Assembly: GCF_023195755.1 (NCBI RefSeq)
Contig: NZ_CP096203.1
Coordinates: forward strand, 1,922,001-1,986,000
Direction of reading: 5' to 3'
Length of the DNA: 64,000 nt
From: Chryseobacterium nepalense
GTDB lineage: Bacteria > Bacteroidota > Bacteroidia > Flavobacteriales > Weeksellaceae
The notes beneath the pieces are model-generated. The model was not told the DNA's origin and searched no databases. It saw only the letters and a program-made list of their open reading frames with translations. Positions 18,801 through 27,533 of this stretch are shown piece after piece. Every line of letters begins with the position of its first letter. The first letter of the stretch is position 1. The translations under genes and the position numbers were made by a program.

Positions 18801-20887
18801 TCTCTAACGGAGGCAGTGAGATTCTCTTACAATCCGAAACGCAGTCTCCGAACGCACCGCTGAATGTTTCACTGAAGGATTTTAAGATTGAAACCATAAC
18901 CGAGCTTATTAAAAAAGACACCTTACTGGCAAGAGGAAATATCAACGGAACTGCCCAATTACGGAATCTGACCAAAAACATGACGTTCACTTCAGATTTA
19001 AATATCTCAGATCTTATTGTTTACGAAAACCCTGTAGGAAATCTTGCCGTAAAAGTTAATAATACCTCACCAAATATTCTTAATGCGGATATTGCCCTTT
19101 CCGGAAATAATAATGACGTAAAAATTGTCGGAGATTATAACACTTCTTCAAGCACGTTTGACCTTAATATGGCCATCAACCAGCTTCAGATGAAATCTGT
19201 ACAGGGCTTTTCGATGAACGCCATCACCAATACGGAAGGTTATATTTCAGGAAATCTGAAAATCACCGGAACAACTGCTCAACCGAATATTTTAGGTAAA
19301 GTAAAATTCAATAATGCCGGATTAGAAATTGCGAAAACTGGAAGTGACTTCAGGAATCTTGATGATGAAATTGATTTTACGAGCCGAGGAATTGAATTCA
19401 CCAATTTCAAAATTAAGGACAGAGACGGAAATTCTATGAATATTGACGGACAGGTTCTTACCCAGACGTACAGAGATTTTGCCTTCAATCTTGATCTGAA
19501 TGCCAAAGATTTCAAGGTGGTGAATTCAGAAAAATCCAATGAAGCGATAATGTACGGCGTTCTTTCCATAGACGCTGCATTGCAGGTTCGCGGAAATCTG
19601 GATCTACCGAAAGTTGACGGAAGATTAGCCGTTGCAGACAATACTGATTTCACATTTGTCCTTCCACAGTCATCTCCCACTTTACAGGAAAGAGAAGGCA
19701 TTGTTGAATTCATTGATCAGGATCAGGTTGCTCTAAATAAAACCATCAAGGCAGATTCTTTAGATTCCCAAAGCAGAATTAAAGGAATGGATGTAAACGT
19801 CAATATTGAGCTGAGCAAAGAAGCGAAACTTTCATTGCTGATTGATAAAGCAAACGGAGATTTCGTAAAACTTCAAGGGGAAGCAGAGCTTACGGGCGGA
19901 ATTGACCCTTCAGGGAAAACAACTTTAGTAGGCGTTTATGAAGTGGAATCCGGAAGTTATGAAATGTCTGTAAGCGTCTTAAAGAGAAAATTCGATATCC
20001 AGAAAGGAAGTACCATTACTTGGACCGGGGAACCGACCACTGCCACTCTTGATATTACAGCCGTCTATAAAACGGAAGCTGCCCCTATTGATCTTGTAGA
20101 ACAGCAAATCAGCGGCGAAGAAGCATCAACACTGAATCAGTTTAAGCAAAGAATCCCTTTCAATACCTTATTGAAAATGCAGGGTGAATTGCTGAAACCT
20201 GTTATTACATTCGATATTACTACCGATGAGAAAAACAACGCTGTTTCTTCCAATGTTACCGATATCGTAGACCAGAAGCTGGCACAGCTGAGAACCCAGG
20301 AATCTGAAATGAATAAGCAGGTTTTTGCTTTATTGTTACTGAACAGGTTTATTGGTGAAAATCCTTTTGAATCCGGAGCCGGACTTTCCGGAGAAATGAT
20401 GGCAAGACAAAGTGTGAGTAAAATTCTTTCCCAGCAACTGAATAATCTTGCTTCTGATCTTATCAAAGGAGTTGATCTTAATTTCGACCTGGAATCCTCA
20501 GAAGACTATTCCACAGGAACCCAAAATACCAGAACCGACCTGAACGTAGACATCAGTAAAAAACTGCTGAACGATCGTCTGAAGGTTTCCGTAGGCAGTA
20601 ATTTCGGACTGGAAGGGGAAGCGCGCCAGAATGAAAACATGACCAACATCGCAGGAGATGTTACGGTAGATTACAGTTTATCCAAAGACGGAAGATATAT
20701 GCTTCGGGCATATCGTAAGAACGAATATCAGGTAGCACTTCAGGGACAGATTGTGGAAACAGGATTAGGGTTTATCATTACGCTGGATTATGACAAGTTC
20801 CGGGATATTTTCAAAAGATCGGGAAAGGATAAAAAGCAGAAGGTAACGAGAAAAAATAACCAAAACCAAGTTGTAGAATTTAAATAA
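15851..20887 (+). CDS. tamB: Translocation and assembly module protein TamB
   Basis: Very large envelope-spanning AsmA/TamB-family protein, 1678 residues, thought to bridge inner and outer membranes and help insert outer-membrane proteins or move lipids. A single N-terminal membrane helix ('FVITIISILVFIVLLILSL', about residues 13-31) anchors it; the long middle is repetitive amphipathic beta structure with recurring 'L-x-G-x-I' units; the DUF490-type C-terminal domain includes 'LSGEMMARQSVSKILSQQLN'. The start is TTG: the only in-frame start between an upstream TAA at 15836 and the conserved anchor. It abuts tamL with no gap. Confidence 0.93.
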   Translation: MKLKINKRKLFRRFVITIISILVFIVLLILSLRLPAVQNFVKDKLVVYLEKKIKTKVSLERVYIGFPNSLVMENLYLKGQNIDTLLAVKKLDVGLNMIKLISSTADITSIDLEGARANVVRKPDGTFNFDYILDAFATTDKEESPSKPFIISLDKIKLKDIGVTFNDQQSRNDIKVYFKSFDTRVKTFDLQNNSYAVNDINLDGLKLKLKQDLVEEVSKKVEKKVDSLNNKKPMQLGLKGIKLTNFDIDYGDDNTRTFAKVLFKELSTRVNKLDLENNAYDVDNVFLSGANINANLYLPANNANPKNDESKDPKTSEQQKALSLLLGKLVVNDVKVAYNNTAIAPTRQGMDFNHLNFSKLNVEVRKFKMQNNTFAGSVNSAEIQEARGLDIREFNTDFVYNEKEAYLKDLYLETSRTILRDEVVLNYNSIEQLSSNLGAVKISANIKDSKVGFADILNLAPNLRNIAPFNRYPNAVLNVNANVKGNVNDLLINNLKVSGIDQLRVAASGRIKNATNPDNLYYDLRIAELSSSARTIYNLVPKNTIPSNIALPSNMSIKGTAKGTTKIVDANLNLYSTSGNASIVAKVDMRRKNRELYDVKANLQGLQIGRIIKNKDIGSVSAQIYAKGESFDFKNANADLRGHVASAVYKGYRYQNMNLTGKIRRGAYNIVLNSKDPNANMQLTASGVYNEKNPTVKVNGNILKLDLNKLGFYKDQMILAGKIDGDFTNLDPDHLNGYLNLKDFAFSDTKEIYPVQEINLKASSTADSTNIIFNSQIADVELRGKYRLTQIFGALSQTINQYYQFQKPAKNEKIEAGQFFTFNAKIKNDDLIRKFVPELKSFETINITGNYDADSQKIEIDGQIPQVLYGENSIENARLQVTNENQALQYNLNVAALKSSSFALNKVNIGGDIAQNIINYNITTKDAKDETQFLIAGNAKSMNDITEISLNPDGLKLNYTNWTVAEGNKIQISNAGILADNFRLSNGGSEILLQSETQSPNAPLNVSLKDFKIETITELIKKDTLLARGNINGTAQLRNLTKNMTFTSDLNISDLIVYENPVGNLAVKVNNTSPNILNADIALSGNNNDVKIVGDYNTSSSTFDLNMAINQLQMKSVQGFSMNAITNTEGYISGNLKITGTTAQPNILGKVKFNNAGLEIAKTGSDFRNLDDEIDFTSRGIEFTNFKIKDRDGNSMNIDGQVLTQTYRDFAFNLDLNAKDFKVVNSEKSNEAIMYGVLSIDAALQVRGNLDLPKVDGRLAVADNTDFTFVLPQSSPTLQEREGIVEFIDQDQVALNKTIKADSLDSQSRIKGMDVNVNIELSKEAKLSLLIDKANGDFVKLQGEAELTGGIDPSGKTTLVGVYEVESGSYEMSVSVLKRKFDIQKGSTITWTGEPTTATLDITAVYKTEAAPIDLVEQQISGEEASTLNQFKQRIPFNTLLKMQGELLKPVITFDITTDEKNNAVSSNVTDIVDQKLAQLRTQESEMNKQVFALLLLNRFIGENPFESGAGLSGEMMARQSVSKILSQQLNNLASDLIKGVDLNFDLESSEDYSTGTQNTRTDLNVDISKKLLNDRLKVSVGSNFGLEGEARQNENMTNIAGDVTVDYSLSKDGRYMLRAYRKNEYQVALQGQIVETGLGFIITLDYDKFRDIFKRSGKDKKQKVTRKNNQNQVVEFK

Positions 20888-23212
20888 ATGAAAAAAAATT
20901 ATCAGACCTATTTCAAATATATCATCACATTCGGAATGGCTTCTGTTGCGGTTTCCTGCAATACGAGATACCTGAAGGATGGCGAAATGCTTTATACGGG
21001 AGCAGAAATCAACATTGAAAATGATACGGTTTCCAAAAAAGAGAAAAAAGATCTTAAATCTGCCCTGGAAGCCAATCTTACTCCCAAACCCAATTCCAGT
21101 TTTTTAGGATTAAGGCCAAAACTTTTCTTTTATAATATTGCCAAAGAGCCTAAAAAAGAAAAAGGATTCAATTACTGGCTGAAATACAAAGTGGGTGAAA
21201 AACCTGTACTGCTTGGTGATGTAGACCGTGAATTCAATAAAGACATCATCGAAAATTATTCTGAAAACCAAGGATATTTTAATGCTAAAGCTACTTATGA
21301 TACGGTGTCCCATAACAGGAAAGCAAAAGTAATTTACACTTTACGGCCGGGAGCAAGATATCTTATCAGCGATGTGAAATTTCAGCAGGATTCAACACTG
21401 GTTAATCAGGAAATTCAGAATCTTACCGGTAAAACGTTACTGAAAAAAGGACAGCCTTTTGATCTTGACGTTATCAAATCCGAAAGGGAACGCATTGACA
21501 ACGGCCTGAAGGAACGCGGTTTTTATTACTTTCATCCCGACAATATTATTGTTCAGGCAGACAGTACGGTAAGTAAAAACCACAAGGTGGAACTGAATGT
21601 AAAATTGAAAGACAACACTCCGGATCTTTCCACCCAACAGTTCAGTATAGATAAAGTAGTTGTTTTCCCGAATTATAATATCCGGGACGTGAAAGAAGGG
21701 AAATACAGCGTCCCTATGAATCCGGATTCCCTTCAGAAGTACGCTCATGAAGACATCTATGTGATCGATCCTGAACATAAATTCAAACCCAAAATTTTTG
21801 ACAGGGCTCTGTATTTTAAAAGAGGAGACCTTTACAACCGTACCAATCATAATCTTACGTTGAACAGACTGATCAGTTTGGGGGTATTTAAATTTGTAAA
21901 AAATGAATTTGTTGTTTCAGATTCTTTGCAGCATAAATTTGATGCCTATTATTTATTAACTCCGCGCGAACTGCAGTCGCTCCGCCTGGAAGCATTAGGA
22001 AGAACCAATTCCGCCAACTATGCGGGAAGTGAGCTCAATCTGAACTGGACCCACAGGAACTTTTTCAGAGGTGCGGAACAGTTCAAGGCATCTGTGTATG
22101 GTGCATTTGATGTGCAGATCGGCGGACCGGAAAATGCCAAAAATATTTTCAGGGCCGGAACCAATGTGCAACTTTCCATCCCGAGAATTGTGGCGCCATT
22201 CAGATTTAATTCTTCCAGTGCATTTGTCCCGAGAACTAATATCACGCTGGGTTATGAATTCCAGAACCGCACGGAATATTACACGCTCAATACCTTCAGC
22301 GGTTCCTTCGGATATGTTTGGAAAGAAAATGCAAGAAAAGAACATGACCTGAAAATCCTGGACATTACCTATGTTTCTCCGGCCAATGTTACGCCTTTAT
22401 ATAGAGAGCGATCAGCAGGTAATGATGCAATGCAAAGAGTTGTTGAAAAACAGCTGATTTTCGGGCCTACTTATTCCTACACTTATACCAACACCATGTT
22501 GCCGAAGGCCAATACGATTTATTATAAAGGAACCCTTGATCTTGCAGGAAATATTACAGGCCTTCTGACAGGGGCGAATGTTAAAAAAGATAAAGAGAAA
22601 AGTATTTTTGGAGTCCCATTCAGTCAGTACGCCAAAATTGAGAACGACTTCAGGTTTTACCATAAATTCAATGAAAAAACATCTCTTGCAACCCGTGCTA
22701 TTGCAGGAGTTGCCTATCCTTATGGAAATTCAGAATACATTCCTTTTTCAAGGCAGTTCTTTTCCGGAGGAAGCAACAGTGTAAGAGCATTCCGGGCGAG
22801 AACGTTGGGTCCGGGAAGTTTTGATCCCAGAACCATTCCTGAGGGATTCTACTTTGATCAGTCCGGTGATGTGAAACTGGAATTAAATGCTGAATACCGT
22901 GCGAATCTATACAAATTTCTGAATGTTGCCGTTTTTGCTGATGCGGGAAATATATGGTTAATCAATGATGATCCCCAAAGACCGGGTGCCAAGTTTTCCA
23001 AGGAATTTTTAAGTGAAATTGCCGTAGGAGCCGGAGTTGGTCTGAGACTTGATTTCTCTATTTTAATTCTGAGACTCGACCTCGCAATGCCATTGAGAGT
23101 GCCTTATTATGAAAGGGGCGACCGCTGGACTTTTGATAAGATTAATTTCAGCGATTCCAACTGGAGAAGAGATAATCTTATCCTGAACATTGCAATCGGG
23201 TATCCTTTCTAA
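20888..23212 (+). CDS. Lipoprotein-type TamA homologue (TamL), Omp85 family
   Basis: Outer-membrane Omp85 protein, 774 residues, partner of TamB. The signal peptide ends in a lipobox ('VAVSC', Cys24), the mark of the Bacteroidota TamL form. POTRA-like domains occupy about residues 35-400, and the C-terminal half is a 16-strand-type barrel with the Omp85 signature 'GGSNSVRAFRARTLGPG' and a terminal aromatic residue. The ATG overlaps nothing and directly follows the tamB stop codon, indicating translational coupling. Known TamA/TamB function is extended here by family membership. Confidence 0.93.
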   Translation: MKKNYQTYFKYIITFGMASVAVSCNTRYLKDGEMLYTGAEINIENDTVSKKEKKDLKSALEANLTPKPNSSFLGLRPKLFFYNIAKEPKKEKGFNYWLKYKVGEKPVLLGDVDREFNKDIIENYSENQGYFNAKATYDTVSHNRKAKVIYTLRPGARYLISDVKFQQDSTLVNQEIQNLTGKTLLKKGQPFDLDVIKSERERIDNGLKERGFYYFHPDNIIVQADSTVSKNHKVELNVKLKDNTPDLSTQQFSIDKVVVFPNYNIRDVKEGKYSVPMNPDSLQKYAHEDIYVIDPEHKFKPKIFDRALYFKRGDLYNRTNHNLTLNRLISLGVFKFVKNEFVVSDSLQHKFDAYYLLTPRELQSLRLEALGRTNSANYAGSELNLNWTHRNFFRGAEQFKASVYGAFDVQIGGPENAKNIFRAGTNVQLSIPRIVAPFRFNSSSAFVPRTNITLGYEFQNRTEYYTLNTFSGSFGYVWKENARKEHDLKILDITYVSPANVTPLYRERSAGNDAMQRVVEKQLIFGPTYSYTYTNTMLPKANTIYYKGTLDLAGNITGLLTGANVKKDKEKSIFGVPFSQYAKIENDFRFYHKFNEKTSLATRAIAGVAYPYGNSEYIPFSRQFFSGGSNSVRAFRARTLGPGSFDPRTIPEGFYFDQSGDVKLELNAEYRANLYKFLNVAVFADAGNIWLINDDPQRPGAKFSKEFLSEIAVGAGVGLRLDFSILILRLDLAMPLRVPYYERGDRWTFDKINFSDSNWRRDNLILNIAIGYPF

Positions 23213-23222
23213 ATTTTTATAC

Positions 23223-24143
23223 ATGATAAAAAGAATAAAATTTTTCTGGGAAGCACTGCGCGAAACATTTAAAAAATGGAACGAATCTTCAGCATCCAAT
23301 GACTCTGCGAGCCTGGCATATTATGCTATTTTCTCTATTCCAGGTCTGCTCATCATCATTATCTGGATCGCCGGTAATTTCTTTGGTGAAGAAGCGATAC
23401 GCGGGCAGATCACAAGCCAGATCAGCGGTATTATGGGACAGGACGCTGCCAAGAGTGTCCAGGATATGATTGCGGGAGCTCTGGTGGATAAGGAAAATAT
23501 TTTTATGAAAATTATAGGAATCGGCTCTCTGGTATTCGGTTCTACTACCTTATTTTTCCAGCTACAGCGCTCGCTGAACAGCCTTTGGGATGTGCAGCCC
23601 GCTCCCAAAAAAGCGTTCGTGAAATTTCTTCTGGACAGAGCCAATTCATTAGGAATGATCCTTATTTTAGGCTTTTTGCTGATGATCACCATGGTTCTTG
23701 CTTCTTTGATCAGCCTTCTTAATAACTGGATTACCAATTATTTCGGTGTAGAAACATATGTACTCGTAGAACTTATCAATTACATTATCGGGTTTGTTGT
23801 CACAATGATCCTTTTTGCTTTAATGTTTAAGGTTCTTCCGGATGTAGAAATCAGCTGGAAACCTGTATGGCGAGGCGCTTTTCTTACCACTGTTTTATTT
23901 ACATTAGGAAAATTCCTGCTGAGCCTTTATTTCGGAACGGCAAAACCAACCTCGGCATTCGGTGCGGCGGGGACGGTAATCCTGATTATGATGTGGATCA
24001 ATTATTCCTGCATGTTGATTTTCTTCGGTGCAGAATTTACCAAAATATACGCCCTGAAAAGAGGCTTCAGGATCATTCCTTCCAAACATGCAAAATGGAG
24101 TGATGCTAAATTGTATGAAGAAAGCATTCAAAATAATCCATAA
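23223..24143 (+). CDS. YihY/BrkB family inner-membrane protein
   Basis: Six-helix integral membrane protein of the YihY/virulence-factor BrkB family, 306 residues (the family was once mislabelled RNase BN). Characteristic text: 'SASNDSASLAYYAIFSIPGLLIIII', 'FGSTTLFFQLQRSLNSLWDV', and the C-terminal 'GAAGTVILIMMWINYSCMLIFFGAEFTK'. Members have been proposed as lipid transporters working with AsmA/TamB-type bridges, which fits its place 10 bases after tamL. Start at 23223 avoids overlap with tamL. Ended by a hairpin. Confidence 0.9.
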   Translation: MIKRIKFFWEALRETFKKWNESSASNDSASLAYYAIFSIPGLLIIIIWIAGNFFGEEAIRGQITSQISGIMGQDAAKSVQDMIAGALVDKENIFMKIIGIGSLVFGSTTLFFQLQRSLNSLWDVQPAPKKAFVKFLLDRANSLGMILILGFLLMITMVLASLISLLNNWITNYFGVETYVLVELINYIIGFVVTMILFALMFKVLPDVEISWKPVWRGAFLTTVLFTLGKFLLSLYFGTAKPTSAFGAAGTVILIMMWINYSCMLIFFGAEFTKIYALKRGFRIIPSKHAKWSDAKLYEESIQNNP

Positions 24144-24145
24144 AC

Positions 24146-24174
24146 AAAATCCTCCGAATTCAGGAGGATTTTTT
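24146..24174. terminator. Terminator between the YihY and HU-like genes
   Basis: Perfect 10-bp stem (24146-24155 and 24163-24172) with T run on the plus strand and A run on the left, serving convergent genes. Confidence 0.88.
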
Positions 24175-24180
24175 ATTGGC

Positions 24181-24564
24181 TTACGCTTTCTTTTTGAACT
24201 CAGCCAGCTTCAGGGCATCTTTAATCATTTTACCCGGTCGGAAAATGGTTTTTACCGTTTTGATACTGGAAGCATTTACTTCTTCCGCTGTATTTCTCCC
24301 TTCGCTGGAACCACCTGCCTGTAGCGTAAAATATTCACCAACATAGACAATCTTACCATCGGCTACATCGTCTGCAATTTTAGAAAACGTGCTTTCGAGA
24401 ACGGCGAGAATATCGGCTTTTGATACCGTAGAAACTGAGGCAGCGTGCTTCGCAAGATCTGCAAGAGTAGTTTTCCCGTCGCCAATGATATTGGCATAAT
24501 ACTTTGGAGGATTGTTGGGCTGCTGAGGGTTCTTTTTAGGAACAACATTGAATGTTATAGGCAT
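24181..24564 (-). CDS. HU-like DNA-binding protein
   Basis: 127-residue member of the HU-like (HU domain, Bacteroidota-type) nucleoid proteins. The N-terminal extension 'MPITFNVVPKKNPQQPNNPPKYYANIIGDG' is typical of the group, then the helical part 'LADLAKHAASVSTVSKADILAVLE' and the beta arm with 'GEYFTLQAGGSSEGR' and 'KTIFRPGKMIKDAL'. It lacks the classical IHF/HU arm sequence. Probably binds DNA structurally. A TAGTTTTG word on the coding strand (24609-24602) is a likely -7 box, giving a leader near 30 bases. Confidence 0.85.
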   Translation of the reverse strand: MPITFNVVPKKNPQQPNNPPKYYANIIGDGKTTLADLAKHAASVSTVSKADILAVLESTFSKIADDVADGKIVYVGEYFTLQAGGSSEGRNTAEEVNASSIKTVKTIFRPGKMIKDALKLAEFKKKA

Positions 24565-24601
24565 TTTTTTTAATTATTTGTGTTAAACAATATTTTAATA
24601 G

Positions 24602-24609
24602 CAAAACTA
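24602..24609 (-). promoter_or_regulatory. Probable -7 box of the HU-like gene
   Basis: TAGTTTTG on the minus strand, exact TAnnTTTG match, 38 bases before the start codon. Confidence 0.45.
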
Positions 24610-24914
24610 AATTAAGAAAATTTTGAATATTTGTTATTAATCACTATGCTTATTTTAACACAAGTCTTGAAGTTCTGATTTAGCCGATTTCTTACAGATC
24701 TTCAAAGAGAAATTAACACATTAGTCATAGAAGAATTTTTGATAAACCTTGAAAACATTTCAGAACACATCAGAAAAAAATCAAAGATGTTTAAAAACTT
24801 ATATGCTCTAAAATATTCGCAGCACTTTATACTTAATCTAATGTGGCTTAAGTGTTAAATGCTTTTGCGACTAAAGGTATATTGTTAAGAAGTTGCTTTT
24901 TGATATAATAAAAA
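24610..24914. other. Non-coding AT-rich stretch
   Basis: About 300 bases with no supportable gene on either strand; only very short frames. It separates the HU-like promoter from the repeat block at 24915. Confidence 0.6.
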
Positions 24915-24995
24915 ACGCCCGGACGTTTTAATAAAAAGATACGCACGTTTTGCTCAAAAGATACGGACGTTTTAAATAAAACGTCCGTATCTTTT
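24915..24995. repeat. Three 22-bp iterons ending in a perfect hairpin
   Basis: The core (G/C)ACGTTTT preceded by GATACG recurs at an exact 22-base step: cores at 24921, 24943 and 24965. The third unit (24956-24974) is faced by a perfect inverted copy (24977-24995), making a stem of about 18 bp with an almost absent loop. The spacing and symmetry suggest a protein-binding array or a recombination site. Confidence 0.75.
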
Positions 24996-25032
24996 TATAT
25001 AGTTGTTTTGGGGTGTCTATAAAAGCTCCCTT

Positions 25033-25412
25033 TTATTTCTTCAAAAGCTTCTCTATGAGCTTGTTTTGTGATTCGATAAGATAAGCTATCTGTTCCTGGT
25101 TTTCAGGATGCTTTCGATGAGTTCCAGCGACTGCATATTGAATACAGGATTATATTGATTTACAGCAGCAACGGCATGATCACTAAAGTCATTATTACTC
25201 ATAATGTTGTTTACTGAATCATTTAAAAGATCATTAATATCTACTTCCAGCTCATCAGCAATTTTTTTTAATAACATTGAATTAGGAATACTTTTATCCG
25301 ATTCTATATTAGAAATTGTACTTTGGGTAACGTCTAAACGCAGTGCCAGATCGTCCTGGGATAATCTTTTGGCTTCCCTGTATTGTCTCACCTTAGTTCC
25401 TAAACTCATCAT
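25033..25412 (-). pseudogene. XRE-family regulator, C-terminal coiled coil lost by frameshift
   Basis: The open frame 25086-25412 encodes 108 residues: an HTH_3 domain ('VRQYREAKRLSQDDLALRLDV', 'TQSTISNIESDKSIP') and a linker ending 'ELIESILKTRNR'. In the next frame, starting at 25104, sequence continues 23 residues to a stop at 25033 with 'NQEQIAYLIESQNKLIEKL', the sort of coiled-coil tail that ends many relatives. A single-base change near 25100-25106 would fuse the two. The truncated product may still bind DNA. A sequencing error is an alternative. A perfect palindrome abuts its start codon. Confidence 0.6.
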
Positions 25413-25447
25413 ATTAATATTTTAATAAAAAATATTAAAATATTAAT
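25413..25447. promoter_or_regulatory. Palindromic operator at the XRE start codon
   Basis: Perfect 15-bp arms (25413-25427 and 25433-25447) around AAAAA, beginning at the base next to the XRE start codon. Built of AATATT/TTAAAA words. Likely the regulator's own binding site, also able to affect the divergent lipoprotein gene. Confidence 0.7.
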
Positions 25448-25566
25448 GATCTCAGAAATTTTTTTTCTTTAGATTTGCCGCACAACTATAGATTGGTTTT
25501 TATCTCTTTCCAACCTTACGGATAAAACATGCATCTATAGGTAAGAATTAATTTAGTACACAACAA

Positions 25567-26976
25567 ATGCAAATGATGAGAAAGAAAATTTCATGGCTGT
25601 TTTTATTGACAGTATTCCTCACGCTTTTTTCCTGTAGGAATGAAATGGAAACCACCAACGATTCCCCGGGAAAGCACAATCCGCAATATTATGTTTCCCT
25701 AAAGAAATTCCTTACCATAACGAGGGTAAGCAAAAAAGAGGTTTTCAACACCTCATCTGCACATGGAAGGGCGTCTTCAGAAGATTTTGAAATCGATACT
25801 ACGGCGATAAGGCAAACCATAAGGAACCAGAATGTTACGGCCTTCTCCTTCCGCGTGCATCCCAAAAAAGAAGGCATAGTAGAAACAGAAGACGGGAAAG
25901 AAACCTTCTACAATATGGCTTTTGTAAAGAAAGACGGTACCTGGCAAAAAGAAATCTACCAGTATACTGTTTCCGAAGGATGGCTCTCTTCTCTAAAGGC
26001 AATGCCTAATGCCCCTTTTAACGGGAATATTACCCGAATTTACCCTTCGGGCGCTCAAGCAAGGGCTTACATCTGCGGTTTTTCTGCCACCCCGGCCTTC
26101 CATTGCTACGCAGGGCATACCGATCCTAATGACGGAGACTGCGGAGATTGCTGGCACTGGAATACCACTTCCATCTGGTGTGATGACAGTACAGTGGGGG
26201 GCCCGGATCATCCCACAAACGGGGAAATCGGGGGCGGAGGCGGAAGTGCAGAAAACGGAAATGACGGTTTTGATATGAACTTACCTCCGATGTTGCAAAA
26301 CGACTCTGATTGTGATAAGGCAAAGACAATCTATAATAATACCGCTGTAAAATCTCGGTACGAATTATTGAAAAGCCATACAAGGGATGCACAAGAGACC
26401 GGATATGGCTTTAAAGTAATTTCTGCTAACGGTATCACAACCACTCAAACAGAACCTCTAAACCCGGATACAGTAAGTCCGGATAGAATGAGAATACTTC
26501 TGCAGCCTTCCAGCTTCGGTTATGTACATACCCACATCGAAAAGGCACAGCCAAAATTGGCTGTAAAAATATTTTCTCCGGCAGATATTAATACCTTCTT
26601 GGCTTATCTTCATAATGCCAAACAAAATAATACTTCTCTTGGTAATATTTTTGGGGGCTTGCTGGCTGAAGAATATAATGGAAGCGGAACAGAATTTTTT
26701 ATCTACCAGCTGCAATACAATGGTGACGGGACAGATTTGCCTCCAGAGTTAACAGAGGAACAAAAGGAGACATTTAAAAACGATTATTTACAGGAAGCCA
26801 CAAAATACTTAACAGAAGATTTTGATATTAGCCATTATAATATGCAAAAATTGTTTTTCAAGACATTGAAGCAAATAAATCTTAAAAATTGTGTTCTGTT
26901 TAAAATTAAAAATGGCATAAGAAAAAAGATAACGCTGGACGAAAATGGAGACCCAAAAGAAGAAATATGCGCATAA
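25567..26976 (+). CDS. Lipoprotein with JAMM-like metallopeptidase motif
   Basis: 469 residues, not assigned to a named family. An N-terminal lipobox-like 'LFSC' (Cys23) follows a hydrophobic helix, so it is probably a lipoprotein. A Cys-rich middle (Cys170, 180, 192, 195, 205) and a Gly-rich linker ('EIGGGGGSAENG') precede a C-terminal domain with 'GYVHTHIE' (His321, His323) and 'FSPAD' (Ser337, Asp340). This resembles the JAB/JAMM metal site H-x-H...S-x-x-D but with 13 instead of 7 intervening residues. It could be a peptidase-like or toxin-like secreted enzyme. Three ATG codons (25567, 25573, 25576) compete as start. Two paralogous secreted genes follow 16 bases later. Confidence 0.65.
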   Translation: MQMMRKKISWLFLLTVFLTLFSCRNEMETTNDSPGKHNPQYYVSLKKFLTITRVSKKEVFNTSSAHGRASSEDFEIDTTAIRQTIRNQNVTAFSFRVHPKKEGIVETEDGKETFYNMAFVKKDGTWQKEIYQYTVSEGWLSSLKAMPNAPFNGNITRIYPSGAQARAYICGFSATPAFHCYAGHTDPNDGDCGDCWHWNTTSIWCDDSTVGGPDHPTNGEIGGGGGSAENGNDGFDMNLPPMLQNDSDCDKAKTIYNNTAVKSRYELLKSHTRDAQETGYGFKVISANGITTTQTEPLNPDTVSPDRMRILLQPSSFGYVHTHIEKAQPKLAVKIFSPADINTFLAYLHNAKQNNTSLGNIFGGLLAEEYNGSGTEFFIYQLQYNGDGTDLPPELTEEQKETFKNDYLQEATKYLTEDFDISHYNMQKLFFKTLKQINLKNCVLFKIKNGIRKKITLDENGDPKEEICA

Positions 26977-26992
26977 ACTCAAAAAATATATT

Positions 26993-27532
26993 ATGAAAAG
27001 ATTACTATTACTATTTATATTATGTATTTCTTGTTCCTATCCTATGGCACAGGAACAAATTCTACCATTAGAAACTAAAGGTGCTTCAGCTGAGGGCGCA
27101 TATTATAAAGATTTAGATCATGAACTTGATCCTTTTTTAGGAACTTGGCAAGGAATCTTTCAGGGAAAAACATTTATTATTACATTTAGTAAGATTAAAA
27201 GATTTAATTCGCTAGGTAATTATTACAAGGACACAGTAATAGGGAAATACAAAATGTTAGATTCGGGTGGAAATGAATTATATTCTACATATAATTTGGC
27301 AGGCAATAAAACTAAAATTTCTAGTATTGCCTTTATGGATTATAAAACAAAGCTTTGGCTTTCATTTACAGATAAATGCATAGAAGGAGATATCTTAATT
27401 CATTTTACTAATTATGAAAAGACACAATTGTATTGGAAATATATTACCAACCAAACAATTGTAACAGACGATTCGCAATGTGCCCCTTTCAATGAGATGC
27501 CTAGAGGAGAGTTTGTAATGAACAAGCTTTAA
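26993..27532 (+). CDS. Secreted hypothetical protein, DUF6705-like, copy 1
   Basis: 179 residues with a signal peptide ('MKRLLLLFILCISCSYPMAQ'; cleavage after Ala-Gln, or lipidation at Cys14 as alternative). The mature protein has 'DPFLGTWQGIFQGKTFIITF' and 'KTKLWLSFTDKCIEGDILIHF', a lipocalin-like or small-barrel pattern seen in DUF6705 proteins of this phylum. Function unknown. It follows the JAMM-motif lipoprotein by 16 bases and is followed after one base by a near-identical copy of the same length, so all three probably share a transcript. Start chosen at 26993, since the upstream ATG lies inside the preceding gene. Confidence 0.7.
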   Translation: MKRLLLLFILCISCSYPMAQEQILPLETKGASAEGAYYKDLDHELDPFLGTWQGIFQGKTFIITFSKIKRFNSLGNYYKDTVIGKYKMLDSGGNELYSTYNLAGNKTKISSIAFMDYKTKLWLSFTDKCIEGDILIHFTNYEKTQLYWKYITNQTIVTDDSQCAPFNEMPRGEFVMNKL

Positions 27533-27533
27533 T

